From the NCBI GenBank assembly GCA_944363995.1, contig CALVVV010000010.1:1-24373 (forward strand): a stretch of 24,373 nt of DNA, written 5' to 3'. The translations under genes and the position numbers were made by a program. Below the pieces are notes generated by a model that was given only the letters and a program-made list of their open reading frames with translations, ran no database searches and was not told the DNA's origin. Position 1 is the first letter of the stretch. Every line of letters begins with the position of its first letter. Source of the DNA: an uncultured Bacilli bacterium (GTDB taxonomy: Bacteria; Bacillota_I; Bacilli_A; RF39; UBA660). Below, piece by piece: positions 8,567 through 15,021 of the stretch.

Positions 8567-8594
8567 ATTATATCATATTTTTTTAAAATGTAAA
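8567..8594 (-). promoter_or_regulatory. Promoter of the pilus platform/peptidase operon
   Basis: A TTTACA -35 (8589-8594) and a perfect TATAAT -10 (8567-8572) are 16 bases apart on the minus strand, giving a transcript start near 8560 and a leader holding the AAGGGA ribosome site at 8537-8542. Confidence 0.7.
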
Positions 8595-8621
8595 ACTTTT
8601 TTTTAAAAAAAACATATAATA
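8595..8621 (+). promoter_or_regulatory. Candidate sporulation-type (sigma-K-like) promoter for the yqfQ-like gene
   Basis: On the plus strand AC (8595-8596) is followed after 16 bases by CATATAATA (8613-8621), which fits the Bacillus sigma-K pattern AC, 15-17 bases, CATAnnnTA. No sigma-A -35 is present at the right distance, though TATAAT is inside the same box. The region is so AT-rich that a chance match is possible. Confidence 0.35.
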
Positions 8622-8640
8622 TTTTGAAAGGAGGATAAAT

Positions 8641-8979
8641 ATGAATTATTATCCTTACTATGTAAATGTTCCTTTTAATAACTTTACGCCAGTTGCTCAT
8701 GGTGGGTTAAAATCCTTATTAGGGGGAATAAAATGGAGTTCTATTTTGAATGGTACTCAAAAAACTTTAGGAATTGTTAATCAAGCTATTCCTATTATTA
8801 AACAAGCTAAGCCCGTTATTAACAATGTCAAAACAATGTTCCGGATAATGAATGAATTCAAAAAAGTTGATAATAAAGTGCAAGTGAATAATAATGTTAT
8901 AAATAAACCCGAAATAAATAACAATGAAAATTCTAGTAAAGCAAATGTTAAACAAGATGGTCCTATATTCTTTCAATAA
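8641..8979 (+). CDS. YqfQ/VrrA-like protein
   Basis: A 112-residue protein with a Tyr/Pro/Asn-rich start, a Gly-rich turn, then a helical stretch (about residues 29-72) with the pattern NGTQKTLGIVNQAIPIIKQ, which resembles the YqfQ (VrrA) family of spore-forming Firmicutes. The C-terminal 40 residues are Asn/Lys-rich and look disordered. The family's biochemical role is not known to me; association with sporulating bacteria is the main clue. The start has a strong GAAAGGAGG seven bases upstream. It stands alone between the divergent pilus operon and the convergent typA gene, with which it shares a terminator. A possible sporulation promoter precedes it. Confidence 0.75.
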   Translation: MNYYPYYVNVPFNNFTPVAHGGLKSLLGGIKWSSILNGTQKTLGIVNQAIPIIKQAKPVINNVKTMFRIMNEFKKVDNKVQVNNNVINKPEINNNENSSKANVKQDGPIFFQ

Positions 8980-9005
8980 AAAAACCACAACTTTTAGTGG
9001 TTTTT
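8980..9005. terminator. Bidirectional terminator between the yqfQ-like gene and typA
   Basis: The inverted repeat AAAAACCAC (8980-8988) / GTGGTTTTT (8997-9005) has A runs on the left and T runs on the right, so it works for both convergent genes. The last codons and stop of typA are inside it. Confidence 0.85.
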
Positions 9006-10808
9006 ACTATCTGCTTTTTTTCTTAATTCCGTATTTAAAATCTTTTTTCTTAAGCGATAATTTAATGGTGTAACTTCTACTAACTCATCATTATTAATAT
9101 AATCCAAACAAACTTCTAAACTTAATAAACGTGGCCTTTTCAATACAACTGTATGATCACTACCGCTTGCTCTTGTATTTGTTAATTTTTTGCCTTTTAC
9201 AACATTAACAGCTAAATCATTATCATGATTATTCTCGCCTACAATCATTCCTTCATAAACTTCAGTTCCAGGTTCAATAAACATAACTCCTCGGTCTTCT
9301 AATTGACCTAAAGCATAAGCTGTCGCTTTCCCATTTTCCATAGAAACTAAAACGCCTTGTTTTCTTTGACCAACTTTAGAACTAGCTAATTTACGATACT
9401 CTTTAAAAGTATGATTAATAATACCATAACCTTTGGTCATTGTCATAAATTCTGTCATAAAGCCAATTAAGCCTCGTGATGGTACAACATAATTTAATCT
9501 TACTTGATTATCATGGTTTGACATATTAACCATTTCACCGTCACGATTGCCTAAAGCTTCTATAACAACTCCCACATAATCTTCTGGCACTTCAACTAAA
9601 ACATCTTCAAAAGGTTCACACATAATTCCATCAATTTCTTTAATAATTACTTGCGGTTTAGAAACTTGCAATTCAAATCCTTCACGACGCATATTTTCAA
9701 TTAATATTGATAAATGAAGTTCACCACGTCCAGAAACAACAAATGATTCATTATCGTTTGGTTCCACCTTTAAAGAAACATCTCTTTCAGTCTCTTTATA
9801 TAAACGTTCTTCAATTTTTTTAGCAGTTAATATTTTACCTTCTCTTCCACAAAAAGGGCTAGTATTAACACCAAAAGTCATTTGTAAAGTAGGTTCATCT
9901 ATTCTAAGTAATGGTAATGCTTCTTCTTGACCAATTGTACAAACAGTTTCACCAACTTCAATATCTGGTAATCCTGCTATAGCGACGATTTCACCTGGCT
10001 TAGCTTCCATAATTTCGATTCTTTTAAGTCCTAAAAAGCCAAACATTTTTTGAATTCTAAATTGTTTTATTTTTCCATCTCTTCTAACACAAGATACCAT
10101 TTCGCCTACTTTGGCACAGCCTCTTTTAACTCTTCCTATTCCAATTCTTCCCACAAAATCATTGTAATCTAATAATGCAGGTTGAAATTGAAACCCACCA
10201 TCTAAAATAGCATTAGGTGCGGGGATATAATTAATAATTGCTTCTAATATTGGTTGCATTGTTGCTTCTTGCTTTTCAATTTCAGGATATATACTAGAAG
10301 TTCCAGCAAGAGCTGATGCATATACCACAGGAAAATCAAGTTGATCTATGTCAGCTCCCAATTCAATAAATAAATCTAATACTTCATCAACTACTTCTTT
10401 AGGACGAGCTGAAGGTTTATCTATTTTATTTACTACAACAATTGGTGTAACACCTGCTTCCAAAGCTTTTTTTAAAACAAATCTTGTTTGGGGCATCGTT
10501 CCTTCATAAGCATCAACTACCAATAAAACGCCATCAACCATATTCATAATTCGTTCTACTTCTCCACCAAAATCAGCATGACCTGGTGTATCTAAAATAT
10601 TTATACGATATCCATCATAATTAATCGCGGTTGTTTTAGCTAAAATTGTTATTCCTCTTTCTTTTTCTAAATCATTAGAATCCATCGATAAATTGTCAAT
10701 ATTTTCATTATCTCTAAATGTTCCAGATGCTTGTAATAACTTATCAACCAAAGTTGTCTTACCATGGTCAACATGAGCGATAATTGCAATATTTCTTATC
10801 TTTTCCAT
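8994..10808 (-). CDS. typA: Ribosome-associated GTPase TypA/BipA
   Basis: A 604-residue translational GTPase of the EF-G superfamily. BipA acts in 50S subunit assembly and growth under stress or cold. GTPase motifs: G1 AHVDHGKTT (11-19), G2 RGITI (51-55), G3 DTPGH (73-77) and G4 NKID (near 128). Domains II, III and V and the BipA-specific C-terminal domain follow, with the typical RGLIGF block. The open frame runs much further upstream, but the ATG at 10808 begins the conserved MEKIRNIAIIAHVDHG start, has GGGGAG before it, and lies just downstream of a strong promoter, so the longer reading is false. The gene diverges from the nuclease gene. Confidence 0.97.
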   Translation of the reverse strand: MEKIRNIAIIAHVDHGKTTLVDKLLQASGTFRDNENIDNLSMDSNDLEKERGITILAKTTAINYDGYRINILDTPGHADFGGEVERIMNMVDGVLLVVDAYEGTMPQTRFVLKKALEAGVTPIVVVNKIDKPSARPKEVVDEVLDLFIELGADIDQLDFPVVYASALAGTSSIYPEIEKQEATMQPILEAIINYIPAPNAILDGGFQFQPALLDYNDFVGRIGIGRVKRGCAKVGEMVSCVRRDGKIKQFRIQKMFGFLGLKRIEIMEAKPGEIVAIAGLPDIEVGETVCTIGQEEALPLLRIDEPTLQMTFGVNTSPFCGREGKILTAKKIEERLYKETERDVSLKVEPNDNESFVVSGRGELHLSILIENMRREGFELQVSKPQVIIKEIDGIMCEPFEDVLVEVPEDYVGVVIEALGNRDGEMVNMSNHDNQVRLNYVVPSRGLIGFMTEFMTMTKGYGIINHTFKEYRKLASSKVGQRKQGVLVSMENGKATAYALGQLEDRGVMFIEPGTEVYEGMIVGENNHDNDLAVNVVKGKKLTNTRASGSDHTVVLKRPRLLSLEVCLDYINNDELVEVTPLNYRLRKKILNTELRKKADSKNH

Positions 10809-10833
10809 ATATTCACTCCCCATCAACTGTGTA

Positions 10834-10862
10834 ATTATAACATTTTTCAAAAAAAATGTAAA
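10834..10862 (-). promoter_or_regulatory. Promoter of typA
   Basis: TTTACA (10857-10862) and a perfect TATAAT (10834-10839) are 17 bases apart on the minus strand. The transcript would start near 10827, ahead of GGGGAG and the ATG at 10808. It lies back to back with the nuclease promoter. Confidence 0.8.
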
Positions 10863-10868
10863 GTTTTG

Positions 10869-10877
10869 TGATATAAT
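10869..10877 (+). promoter_or_regulatory. Extended -10 promoter of the nuclease gene
   Basis: TGATATAAT (TGn plus TATAAT, with the -10 at 10872-10877) is an extended -10 element without a good -35. It puts the transcript start near 10884, downstream of the ATG at 10882, which is why the TTG at 10894 is preferred as start. Confidence 0.55.
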
Positions 10878-10893
10878 TAAAATGGTGGTTAAA

Positions 10894-11469
10894 TTGAAAA
10901 TAATATTTGGGATAATTGTTAGTTTAATATTTTTAACTAATGTAAGTGCTAGTGAGAAAATAGAAGTGATTTTTAGTAAATGTAATGATGGCGATAGTGC
11001 TTGGATTACCATGAATAACAAAGAAATTAATGTTAAATTTTTAGCCATCGACACTCCTGATAAAAATGAATTATTGGGTGAAAAAGCAATTTTATATACT
11101 TGTCAATTATTAAAAAATGCTAAGAAAATTGAAATTGAATATGATGATAATAGTGAAAAAATAGATACTAATGGTCGACATTTAGTTTGGATATTTGTAG
11201 ATGGAGATTTATTGCAAAATAAAATAATTGAAAATGGTTTAGGAAAAGTTTCACAAGCTAACAAAAATTATAAATATTTTAAATTATTAGAGTCTAGTGA
11301 ATTAATGGCAAAAACGAGTCGCTTTGGAATATGGCAAAATAATTATGACTATTTATATTATATAATTGGTGGAAGTTTAGCAATAATAGTAATTATTGTT
11401 ATTATTGCTAACAAAAAATTTAGAAGCAAAATATTAATAAAAGTTAAAAAATTAGTTAAAAAAAATTAA
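10894..11469 (+). CDS. Secreted or membrane-anchored thermonuclease-like protein
   Basis: A 191-residue protein from a TTG start, chosen because GGTGG lies five bases before it and the promoter excludes the in-frame ATG at 10882. A signal peptide (about 1-19) is followed by a staphylococcal-nuclease fold (about 22-145), then a C-terminal membrane segment (about 151-172) and a basic tail, so the nuclease is probably tethered outside the cell with its tail inside. Recognisable residues are DGDS (32-35), IDTPD (52-56), the Glu in GEKA (63) and the Arg in NGRHL (95). Of the three classic catalytic residues the first Arg is replaced by Lys48 (VKFLAIDTPD). It may still be active, perhaps weakly, or may only bind nucleic acid. 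Roles in nutrient DNA breakdown or DNA uptake are inference. Confidence 0.85.
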   Translation: MKIIFGIIVSLIFLTNVSASEKIEVIFSKCNDGDSAWITMNNKEINVKFLAIDTPDKNELLGEKAILYTCQLLKNAKKIEIEYDDNSEKIDTNGRHLVWIFVDGDLLQNKIIENGLGKVSQANKNYKYFKLLESSELMAKTSRFGIWQNNYDYLYYIIGGSLAIIVIIVIIANKKFRSKILIKVKKLVKKN

Positions 11470-11473
11470 TAAT

Positions 11474-11515
11474 ATATTTAAAATAACTTTAGATTTCTAA
11501 AGTTATTTTAAATAT
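11474..11515. terminator. Long bidirectional terminator hairpin
   Basis: A perfect 20-bp inverted repeat (11474-11493 and 11496-11515) with only two bases between its arms follows the nuclease gene. Its right arm also holds the stop codon of the convergent 43-aa gene, so it probably ends transcripts from both sides. Confidence 0.75.
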
Positions 11516-11634
11516 GATGACATATAGCATTCATCTAAATCTTGATTATTTTCAAGTTTGGTACTTGGCGTACTTATTAAAACAATTCCTAAAAAAATAA
11601 TAATAAAGGCAATAACCGTTTTACTTTTTAACAT
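11503..11634 (-). CDS. 43-residue membrane peptide in the SOS-controlled operon
   Basis: A short gene: ATG at 11634, TAA at 11503-11505. The peptide starts with Lys residues, has one hydrophobic segment (about residues 6-21) and an outward tail of about 22 mostly polar residues containing a single Cys36. Its start overlaps the end of the HTH gene by 14 bases, which points to coupled translation. The operon is driven from a promoter with an SOS operator in its spacer. Small single-pass proteins encoded beside lexA in other Firmicutes (YneA, SosA) delay cell division during DNA damage; this peptide has the same position and topology, but no LysM domain and no clear sequence likeness. A division-inhibitor role is inference. 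The coding claim itself rests on position, overlap and composition. Confidence 0.6.
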   Translation of the reverse strand: MLKSKTVIAFIIIFLGIVLISTPSTKLENNQDLDECYMSSYLK

Positions 11635-11827
11635 TTCTATCATAATTTAATCTCCATTCTTTTAAATAAATATTTTTTTCAATTTTGTCGTTAAACAATA
11701 ATGGTTTCAATTTAACATAATTATATTTCTTGATTATTTTTTCATTTAATTTTTTAATAATCAGTCGAATTTTCTTTCTACTATAACCAGTTAAAATTTG
11801 AATATCATTAATTGTATAGTATTCCAT
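11621..11827 (-). CDS. Small HTH protein divergent from lexA
   Basis: A 68-residue basic protein. The first 28 residues (YTINDIQILTGYSRKKIR region) match the helix-turn-helix pattern of MerR/excisionase-type DNA-binding domains; the remaining 40 are Lys/Asn-rich with no catalytic motif. It is the first gene of a two-gene unit reading away from lexA, whose promoter carries a LexA-type operator, so it should be induced by DNA damage. It could be a local regulator of the membrane peptide encoded next, or a remnant excisionase from a mobile element; no integrase is nearby, so I favour the first. AAGGGATGG lies upstream of the ATG. Confidence 0.75.
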   Translation of the reverse strand: MEYYTINDIQILTGYSRKKIRLIIKKLNEKIIKKYNYVKLKPLLFNDKIEKNIYLKEWRLNYDRNVKK

Positions 11828-11850
11828 AGCACCATCCCTTTCATGTATTA

Positions 11851-11879
11851 ATCATATCACGAACATATTTTCGTGTCAA
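11851..11879 (-). promoter_or_regulatory. SOS promoter of the HTH/membrane-peptide operon with LexA operator in its spacer
   Basis: On the minus strand TTGACA (11874-11879) and TATGAT (11851-11856) are exactly 17 bases apart. The spacer is almost filled by the palindrome CACGAACATATTTTCGTG (11858-11875 on the plus strand), close to the Bacillus LexA/DinR box CGAAC-N4-GTTYG. Bound repressor would block this promoter. Confidence 0.8.
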
Positions 11880-11898
11880 TATCTTTTTTAAAAAAATA

Positions 11899-11938
11899 CG
11901 AAATTTTGTTTGACATTTGTAAAGGTATATGCTAAAAT
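11899..11938 (+). promoter_or_regulatory. lexA promoter with overlapping LexA operator
   Basis: TTGACA (11910-11915) and TAAAAT (11933-11938) are 17 bases apart. CGAAATTTTGTTTG (11899-11912) matches the CGAAC-N4-GTTYG pattern except for one base and overlaps the -35 by three bases, as expected for autoregulation. Confidence 0.8.
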
Positions 11939-11957
11939 GTTAATAGGAGGTTAAGTT

Positions 11958-12575
11958 ATGGATAAATTAACTGTTCAGCAAGAAAAATTATTAAATAAAT
12001 TAAAAAAATATATTGTTAAACATGGTTATTCACCTACCGTTAGAGAATTATGTAAAGAAATGGAACTATCTAGTACAGCAACTGTCCAAGTACATTTAAA
12101 TAATTTAGAAAAAAAAGGCTATATAAGAAAAGAAGAAAGCAAAAATAGAACTATTGAACTCTTAGTTGATAATGAATTTGAAATTAAAAATGAATTAATC
12201 ACTGAAGTACCATTACTTGGTAAAATAACGGCTGGCAATCCAATTGAAGCAATTGAGCAACCTAATGAATATTTTAGTTTACCGACATATCTTATTCCCA
12301 AAAACAAAGAAGTTTTTACTTTGCTAGTTGATGGAGAAAGTATGATTAATGCTGGTATTTTAGATGGGGATATTGTCATCGTAGAAAGAAAAAACACTGC
12401 TAATAATGGTGAAATAATAGTAGCCTTGACTGATGAAAATGAAGTAACATTAAAAACATATTATAAAGAAAATGGTTACTTTCGTTTACAACCTGAAAAT
12501 GATAATATGGAACCTTTTATTATGAACAATATTACTGTTTTAGGTAAAGCTATTGGCTTATATCGCAAAATATAA
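11958..12575 (+). CDS. lexA: SOS repressor LexA
   Basis: A 205-residue LexA of standard length. Residues 1-65 form the winged HTH that binds SOS boxes. The self-cleavage bond is Ala92-Gly93 (ITAGNPI), the nucleophile is Ser128 in DGESM, and the general base is Lys166 in VTLKTYY. RecA filaments on single-stranded DNA trigger the cleavage and derepress the SOS genes. AGGAGG stands seven bases before the ATG. Two operators lie in the 130 bases upstream, one on its own promoter and one on the divergent promoter, so LexA controls both itself and the small HTH/membrane-peptide operon. A terminator follows immediately. Confidence 0.97.
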   Translation: MDKLTVQQEKLLNKLKKYIVKHGYSPTVRELCKEMELSSTATVQVHLNNLEKKGYIRKEESKNRTIELLVDNEFEIKNELITEVPLLGKITAGNPIEAIEQPNEYFSLPTYLIPKNKEVFTLLVDGESMINAGILDGDIVIVERKNTANNGEIIVALTDENEVTLKTYYKENGYFRLQPENDNMEPFIMNNITVLGKAIGLYRKI

Positions 12576-12599
12576 CTCGTATTTAATTACGAGTTTTTA
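12574..12599 (+). terminator. lexA terminator
   Basis: The inverted repeat AACTCGTA (12574-12581) / TACGAGTT (12588-12595) is followed by TTTT. The left arm begins at the lexA stop codon. Confidence 0.85.
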
Positions 12600-12684
12600 T
12601 AAATTTTAATTACTATTTTCATTTTATTTCAATAAATAATTTTTTTACATAAATTTAAATTATAATTATTGGCAATATCACAAA

Positions 12685-12712
12685 AATAAAATGCTGACAT
12701 CAGCATTTTATT
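12685..12712 (-). terminator. ftsK/spoIIIE terminator
   Basis: A perfect 13-bp repeat, AATAAAATGCTGA (12685-12697) with TCAGCATTTTATT (12700-12712), leads into TTTTG on the minus strand. The stop codon of the translocase gene is within the stem. Confidence 0.85.
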
Positions 12713-14915
12713 CTTCTTTTTTTTCTAATTTAATTAGTACTTCACGTGGCTTAGAGCCATTAGAAGGTCCAATAATTCCTCTTTCTTCTAATAAATCTAT
12801 AGCACGTGCTGCTCGATTATAACCAAGGCGAAATCTTCTTTGTAATAAAGAAGCACTTGCTTTACCCTGAGTTACCACAAATTCAACGATTTCATTGTAT
12901 AATGGTTCTTCCGTTGCATCATTTTCAGTCATTGTTGTTGCCCCTTTTAAGTCTTCTGATTCAATTGTTAAACTTTCATCGTAACGAGCTTTTTGCTGTG
13001 AAATTGTATAATCAACAACAGCTTTAATTTCTTCATCTGATATAAATGTACCTTGGACTCTAATTGGGGTATTTTCTCCTTGGGGAAGAAATAACATATC
13101 ACCTTTTCCAAGTAATTTTTCGGCTCCTGTCATATCTAATATAGTTCGCGAATCTATACTTGAAGAAACAGCGAAAGAAATACGTGAAGGAATATTAGCC
13201 TTAACAACACCTGTAATAACATCTGTTGAAGGTCTTTGTGTTGCAACAATTAAATGAATTCCCGCTGCCCTTGCCATCTGAGTAATACGCATAATCGATT
13301 CTTCAACTTCTTTAGCAGCTACTAACATCAAATCTGCTAATTCATCAATTATAACCACAATATAAGGAAGTTTATTTATTTGACTATATTCATCTTTTGT
13401 TTTATTTTTTTTGTCAACATAAGCATTATAACCTGCTATATTTTTGGTACCACTTTGTTCAAACAAGTCATATCTATTTTCCATTTCGGAAACTATTTTC
13501 TTTAAAACAATGTTAGCTTTTTTAGGATCAGTTACTACAGGTGTTTTTAAATGAGGAACTCCATTGTACATAGATAATTCAACTTTTTTAGGATCTACTA
13601 ATACTAATTTAACTTCTTCTGGTTTAGTTCTCATTAATATTGATATCAACATGCTATTAATACAAACAGACTTACCAGAGCCAGTTGAACCTGCTACAAG
13701 TAAATGTGGTGTTTTGTTTATTTCACAAAAAATAGGCTTACCCATAATATCTTTACCTAATGTAACTAATAATTTAGAATCTTCCATACCTTTAGGTATA
13801 GCTTCCAATATTTCTCTTACGCTTACCATTGTTACTTTTTTATTTGGAATTTCTATTCCAACTGTTTTTTTACCAGGAATAGGCGCTTGAATATGAACAC
13901 TTTTGGCGGCTAAAGATAAAGCTAATTCTTTATCTAAACTAACAATTCTACTTAATTTAGTACCAGCTTTAATTTCAAGTTCATATTGTGTTACAGCCGG
14001 TCCAATATTAATTGCTACAACTTTAGCTTCTACACCAAAATCATGAAATACTTCTTGCAAAATATTAACAGTATCTTTAATCGCTTCTTGATTATCTTTA
14101 TTATTATTTTTAGCCGGTTTATTTAATAAAGTAATCGGAGGAAATTTATAATTTATATTAGTTTCTTTTATTTCATCTAATTCAATTATTTCAATATCAT
14201 CTTTGGGTTGCTCATTAGAAGATATTAATTCATCCATACTAGAAATAACAATTTTATCATCTTTTTCATATTCATCTTCAACTTGTTTAATATGTTCTTT
14301 ATCCTTAACTTTATGAGTCAAATCAATTGTTCCTTTAACAGTTTTTTTAACACCTTCTTTTAAAGATTTAACAACATCATAAATTGTTATTCCTGTAAAC
14401 ATGATAAAGCCACAAATAATTAAAACAATACTAACCACACTAGCGCCTTGTAAAGAAACTAAATTAACTAAAGTTACACTCAATAAAGCCCCTATCATTC
14501 CCCCACCTTGTATTTCTTCTACTCCATCTATAAATCCATTTAAATTATTGAAAGTTTCTTCAATAATAATACCATATTCTACATTCATCCCATCATTAGC
14601 TAAGTTTTTAATATAGCCTAAATGGAAAAAACATAAAATACCTAAAATAATTATATATAAGCCAATTAATTTAGACGTCAACAAATCAGGTTTTTGTCTT
14701 TTAACAATCATATAGCCACCGATAACGCCAACAATAACTAATAAAATAGCCCATAAAACGCCAACTAAAAAACCAGCAAATCCATCAATTATATCTGCTA
14801 ACAAACCAAAACGGCAACAACCAATAATGGCAACTAATATAAGTAAAATTCCATATATTTCACTTCTTGCATTATTTTCCTTTTTTTCTTCTTTTCTTAC
14901 CTTTTTCTTGGTCAC
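12708..14915 (-). CDS. ftsK: DNA translocase FtsK/SpoIIIE
   Basis: A 735-residue septal DNA pump. Four hydrophobic segments lie in the first 180 residues, anchoring it at the septum, with an extra loop between the third and fourth. A charged linker (about 185-260) leads to the motor: Walker A GSTGSGKS (about 409-416), Walker B VIIDELADLM (about 521-530) and a C-terminal gamma winged helix (about 665-730) ending in the RAIDLLEERGIIGP block, which reads chromosome polarity sequences. FtsK-type and SpoIIIE-type cannot be separated by sequence alone; the nearby spoIIP makes a sporulation role plausible. I chose the GTG at 14915, six bases after AGAAGGTG; an ATG at 14921 is too close to that site. 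Confidence 0.94.
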   Translation of the reverse strand: MTKKKVRKEEKKENNARSEIYGILLILVAIIGCCRFGLLADIIDGFAGFLVGVLWAILLVIVGVIGGYMIVKRQKPDLLTSKLIGLYIIILGILCFFHLGYIKNLANDGMNVEYGIIIEETFNNLNGFIDGVEEIQGGGMIGALLSVTLVNLVSLQGASVVSIVLIICGFIMFTGITIYDVVKSLKEGVKKTVKGTIDLTHKVKDKEHIKQVEDEYEKDDKIVISSMDELISSNEQPKDDIEIIELDEIKETNINYKFPPITLLNKPAKNNNKDNQEAIKDTVNILQEVFHDFGVEAKVVAINIGPAVTQYELEIKAGTKLSRIVSLDKELALSLAAKSVHIQAPIPGKKTVGIEIPNKKVTMVSVREILEAIPKGMEDSKLLVTLGKDIMGKPIFCEINKTPHLLVAGSTGSGKSVCINSMLISILMRTKPEEVKLVLVDPKKVELSMYNGVPHLKTPVVTDPKKANIVLKKIVSEMENRYDLFEQSGTKNIAGYNAYVDKKNKTKDEYSQINKLPYIVVIIDELADLMLVAAKEVEESIMRITQMARAAGIHLIVATQRPSTDVITGVVKANIPSRISFAVSSSIDSRTILDMTGAEKLLGKGDMLFLPQGENTPIRVQGTFISDEEIKAVVDYTISQQKARYDESLTIESEDLKGATTMTENDATEEPLYNEIVEFVVTQGKASASLLQRRFRLGYNRAARAIDLLEERGIIGPSNGSKPREVLIKLEKKEE

Positions 14916-14937
14916 TAACATCACCTTCTATAGTTAA

Positions 14938-14946
14938 ATTATATCA
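14938..14946 (-). promoter_or_regulatory. Extended -10 promoter of ftsK
   Basis: TGATATAAT on the minus strand (TATAAT at 14938-14943) is an extended -10 with no clear -35. It is the same core as the nuclease promoter and lies just before the AGAAGGTG ribosome site. Confidence 0.55.
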
Positions 14947-14979
14947 CATTATCTAACAAATTGGTATAACAAATTATTA

Positions 14980-15021
14980 AAAAAAACTCATTGTAATAAG
15001 CTCTAAACAATGAGTTTTTTT
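14980..15021 (-). terminator. Terminator of the J-domain gene
   Basis: A 15-bp repeat (14980-14994 with 15007-15021; core ACTCATTGT/ACAATGAGT) ends on the minus strand in a T run. The stop codon of the J-domain gene lies in the loop. It lies just upstream of the ftsK promoter. Confidence 0.85.

Noticed and set aside
8530..8700. N-terminal extension of the pilus platform protein
   Set aside because: It passes through the promoter at 8567-8594 and overlaps the start of the yqfQ-like gene, so the true start must be near 8529.
10809..11054. N-terminal extension of typA
   Set aside because: The frame stays open upstream, but it runs through the typA promoter and the coding region of the divergent nuclease; the conserved start and ribosome site are at 10808.
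11621..11827. Excisionase of an integrated element
   Set aside because: The HTH resembles excisionases, but there is no integrase, attachment repeat or phage gene nearby, and the operon is tied to lexA by the operators.
12806..14616. Plus-strand open frames within ftsK
   Set aside because: They are antisense to a well-conserved gene, have no ribosome sites and encode low-complexity text with no recognisable motif.
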